Below, in pieces: positions 63,086 to 64,000 of a DNA stretch of 64,000 nt. The notes beneath the pieces were generated by a model. The model did no database searches. It worked only from the letters and a program-made list of their open reading frames with translations, and had not been told where the DNA came from. The first letter of the stretch is position 1. The number at the start of each line of letters is the position of its first letter. The position numbers and the translations under genes are program-made. Source of the DNA: Massilia sp. CF038 (GTDB lineage: Bacteria; Pseudomonadota; Gammaproteobacteria; Burkholderiales; Burkholderiaceae_D); assembly GCF_900129765.1 (NCBI RefSeq), contig NZ_FQWU01000001.1, forward strand, positions 930,001 to 994,000, read 5' to 3'.

Positions 63086-64000
63086 ATGAGAATGAAACAG
63101 TTAAGCCAACTTACCCTGCTGACCTTGGTCTTCGGACTGCTCAGCGCCTGTACCAGCACCGGCCGCCATGCGCCGGTCGAAGAGCGCAAACCGGCCTCGC
63201 ACGAAAGCCGCCCCAGCAGCAGCGCGGCCGAGGAACCGAAAGATGAACGCGGCTTCTACACCGTCAAGAAAGGCGATACGCTGCTGCGCATCGCGCTGGA
63301 CTACGGCCAGAATTATCGCGACCTGGTGGTCTGGAACAACCTGGCCAATCCAAACGACATCAAGGTCGACCAGGTGCTGCGCGTGGCGCCGCCGGACGGC
63401 GCGTCCGGTTCCGGCGTGCAGACGCTGCCTGTGGCGGCCGCGCCCGAGATCAAACCGGTGCAGCCACCAGTGCCGCGCAAGACCAGCCCGAAGGGCGACA
63501 AGAAGCCGTATTCCGAAGCGGCGCTAGCCGATGCGCGCGGCGAAACCGGGGCCCGGGCCGACAAGGACGACAAGGACGACAAGCCAGCCAAGCCGGTCGC
63601 CGCCACGGTGCCATCGGCATCCGGCATTGCCGCCGGCAGCATGGTCACCGCCACCGACGACGACAAACTGAGCTGGATGTGGCCATCGGACGGCAAGATT
63701 GTCGCCACCTTCGATGAAGGCAAAAACAAGGGCATCGACATTGGCGGCAAGGCGGGCCAGCAAGTGATGGCGGCCAGTTCCGGTAAAGTCATGTATGCGG
63801 GCAGTGGAATCCGCGGTTATGGTAATCTGGTGATTGTGAAGCATAGCAATAGCCTGTTATCGGCCTATGCACATAACCGCAGCATCACTGTCAAAGAAGG
63901 CCAGAGCGTCAACAAGGGCCAGGTCATCGCCGAGATGGGAGATTCGGATGCAGACGCCGTCAAATTGCACTTTGAAATACGCCAGCAGGGCAAGCCGGTC
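63086..64000 (+). CDS. nlpD: NlpD-type lipoprotein, LysM plus degenerate M23, cut by window end
   Basis: The frame is open from ATG 63086 to the last base (305 codons). It has a lipoprotein signal with Cys22 (GLLSAC; Cys20 if ATG 63092 is used), a LysM domain (FYTVKKGDTLLRIALDYG) and an M23 domain near the end. The M23 region lacks the first zinc His (NKGIDIGG), while SAYAHN and LHFEIR remain, consistent with an amidase activator such as NlpD/EnvC. The 3' end is outside the window. Confidence 0.93.
   Translation, partial: MRMKQLSQLTLLTLVFGLLSACTSTGRHAPVEERKPASHESRPSSSAAEEPKDERGFYTVKKGDTLLRIALDYGQNYRDLVVWNNLANPNDIKVDQVLRVAPPDGASGSGVQTLPVAAAPEIKPVQPPVPRKTSPKGDKKPYSEAALADARGETGARADKDDKDDKPAKPVAATVPSASGIAAGSMVTATDDDKLSWMWPSDGKIVATFDEGKNKGIDIGGKAGQQVMAASSGKVMYAGSGIRGYGNLVIVKHSNSLLSAYAHNRSITVKEGQSVNKGQVIAEMGDSDADAVKLHFEIRQQGKPV

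Overview
The window reads as chromosome of a GC-rich betaproteobacterium, most likely Oxalobacteraceae (Massilia/Duganella/Janthinobacterium type). The signs are a GntR-linked TCA-cycle gene set of betaproteobacterial type (mdh, acnA, sdhCDAB-sdhE, gltA, odhA-odhB-lpdA, zapE), DUF2863 and KGG-type stress proteins, PEP-CTERM sorting proteins, and surE-pcm-nlpD at the right edge. I see no tRNA, rRNA, CRISPR array, integrase or insertion sequence. The genus is an inference; no search was run.

Layout. 1-5.3 kb: a truncated lipoprotein-type alpha/beta hydrolase, then an AraC regulator divergent from a four-gene trans-4-hydroxyproline catabolic operon (deaminase plus three D-hydroxyproline dehydrogenase subunits). 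5.3-13 kb: two hydrophilic stress-type proteins, a cytosolic M14 carboxypeptidase with a CYTH protein, an ABC exporter whose permease is fused to a CPBP protease domain, and a DUF2863 protein. 13.3-25.2 kb: the first TCA block, with mdh / CoA-ester lyase / MliC-like / acnA on the minus strand and gntR, sdhCDAB, sdhE, gltA on the plus strand; a perfect 16-bp palindrome lies in the divergent mdh-gntR gap. 25.2-42.5 kb: an accessory block with an AT-rich orphan, two paralogous PEP-CTERM proteins, gluQ, a three-repeat lipoprotein, small secreted or membrane proteins, a two-component system, and a Fur-box-controlled iron locus (PepSY, DUF2271, DUF4198, ApbE, flavodoxin-type reductase; divergent TonB receptor). 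42.8-50.8 kb: the second TCA block (odhA, odhB, a PspC-domain gene, lpdA, zapE, lipoprotein). 51-57 kb: PP2C phosphatase, DUF465, a DinG/XPD-type helicase, a DUF885 peptidase and a DUF6159 membrane protein. 57.1-61.4 kb: a quinone oxidoreductase and a two-gene TIR plus degenerate P-loop/TPR locus. 61.4-64 kb: surE-pcm-nlpD, with nlpD cut by the window edge.

Working together: the two TCA blocks encode malate dehydrogenase, aconitase, succinate dehydrogenase with its flavinylation factor, citrate synthase and the three 2-oxoglutarate dehydrogenase subunits. The iron locus looks like an envelope flavin-based electron path (NADPH reductase, membrane PepSY protein, a periplasmic DUF2271 protein with a candidate flavinylation motif) beside a siderophore receptor. 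Seven copies of one long palindromic repeat lie between genes and are the main non-coding structure. The least explained parts are the TIR/TPR pair, the two-component system that shares a 21-bp motif with a secreted proline-rich protein, and the triple-repeat lipoprotein.
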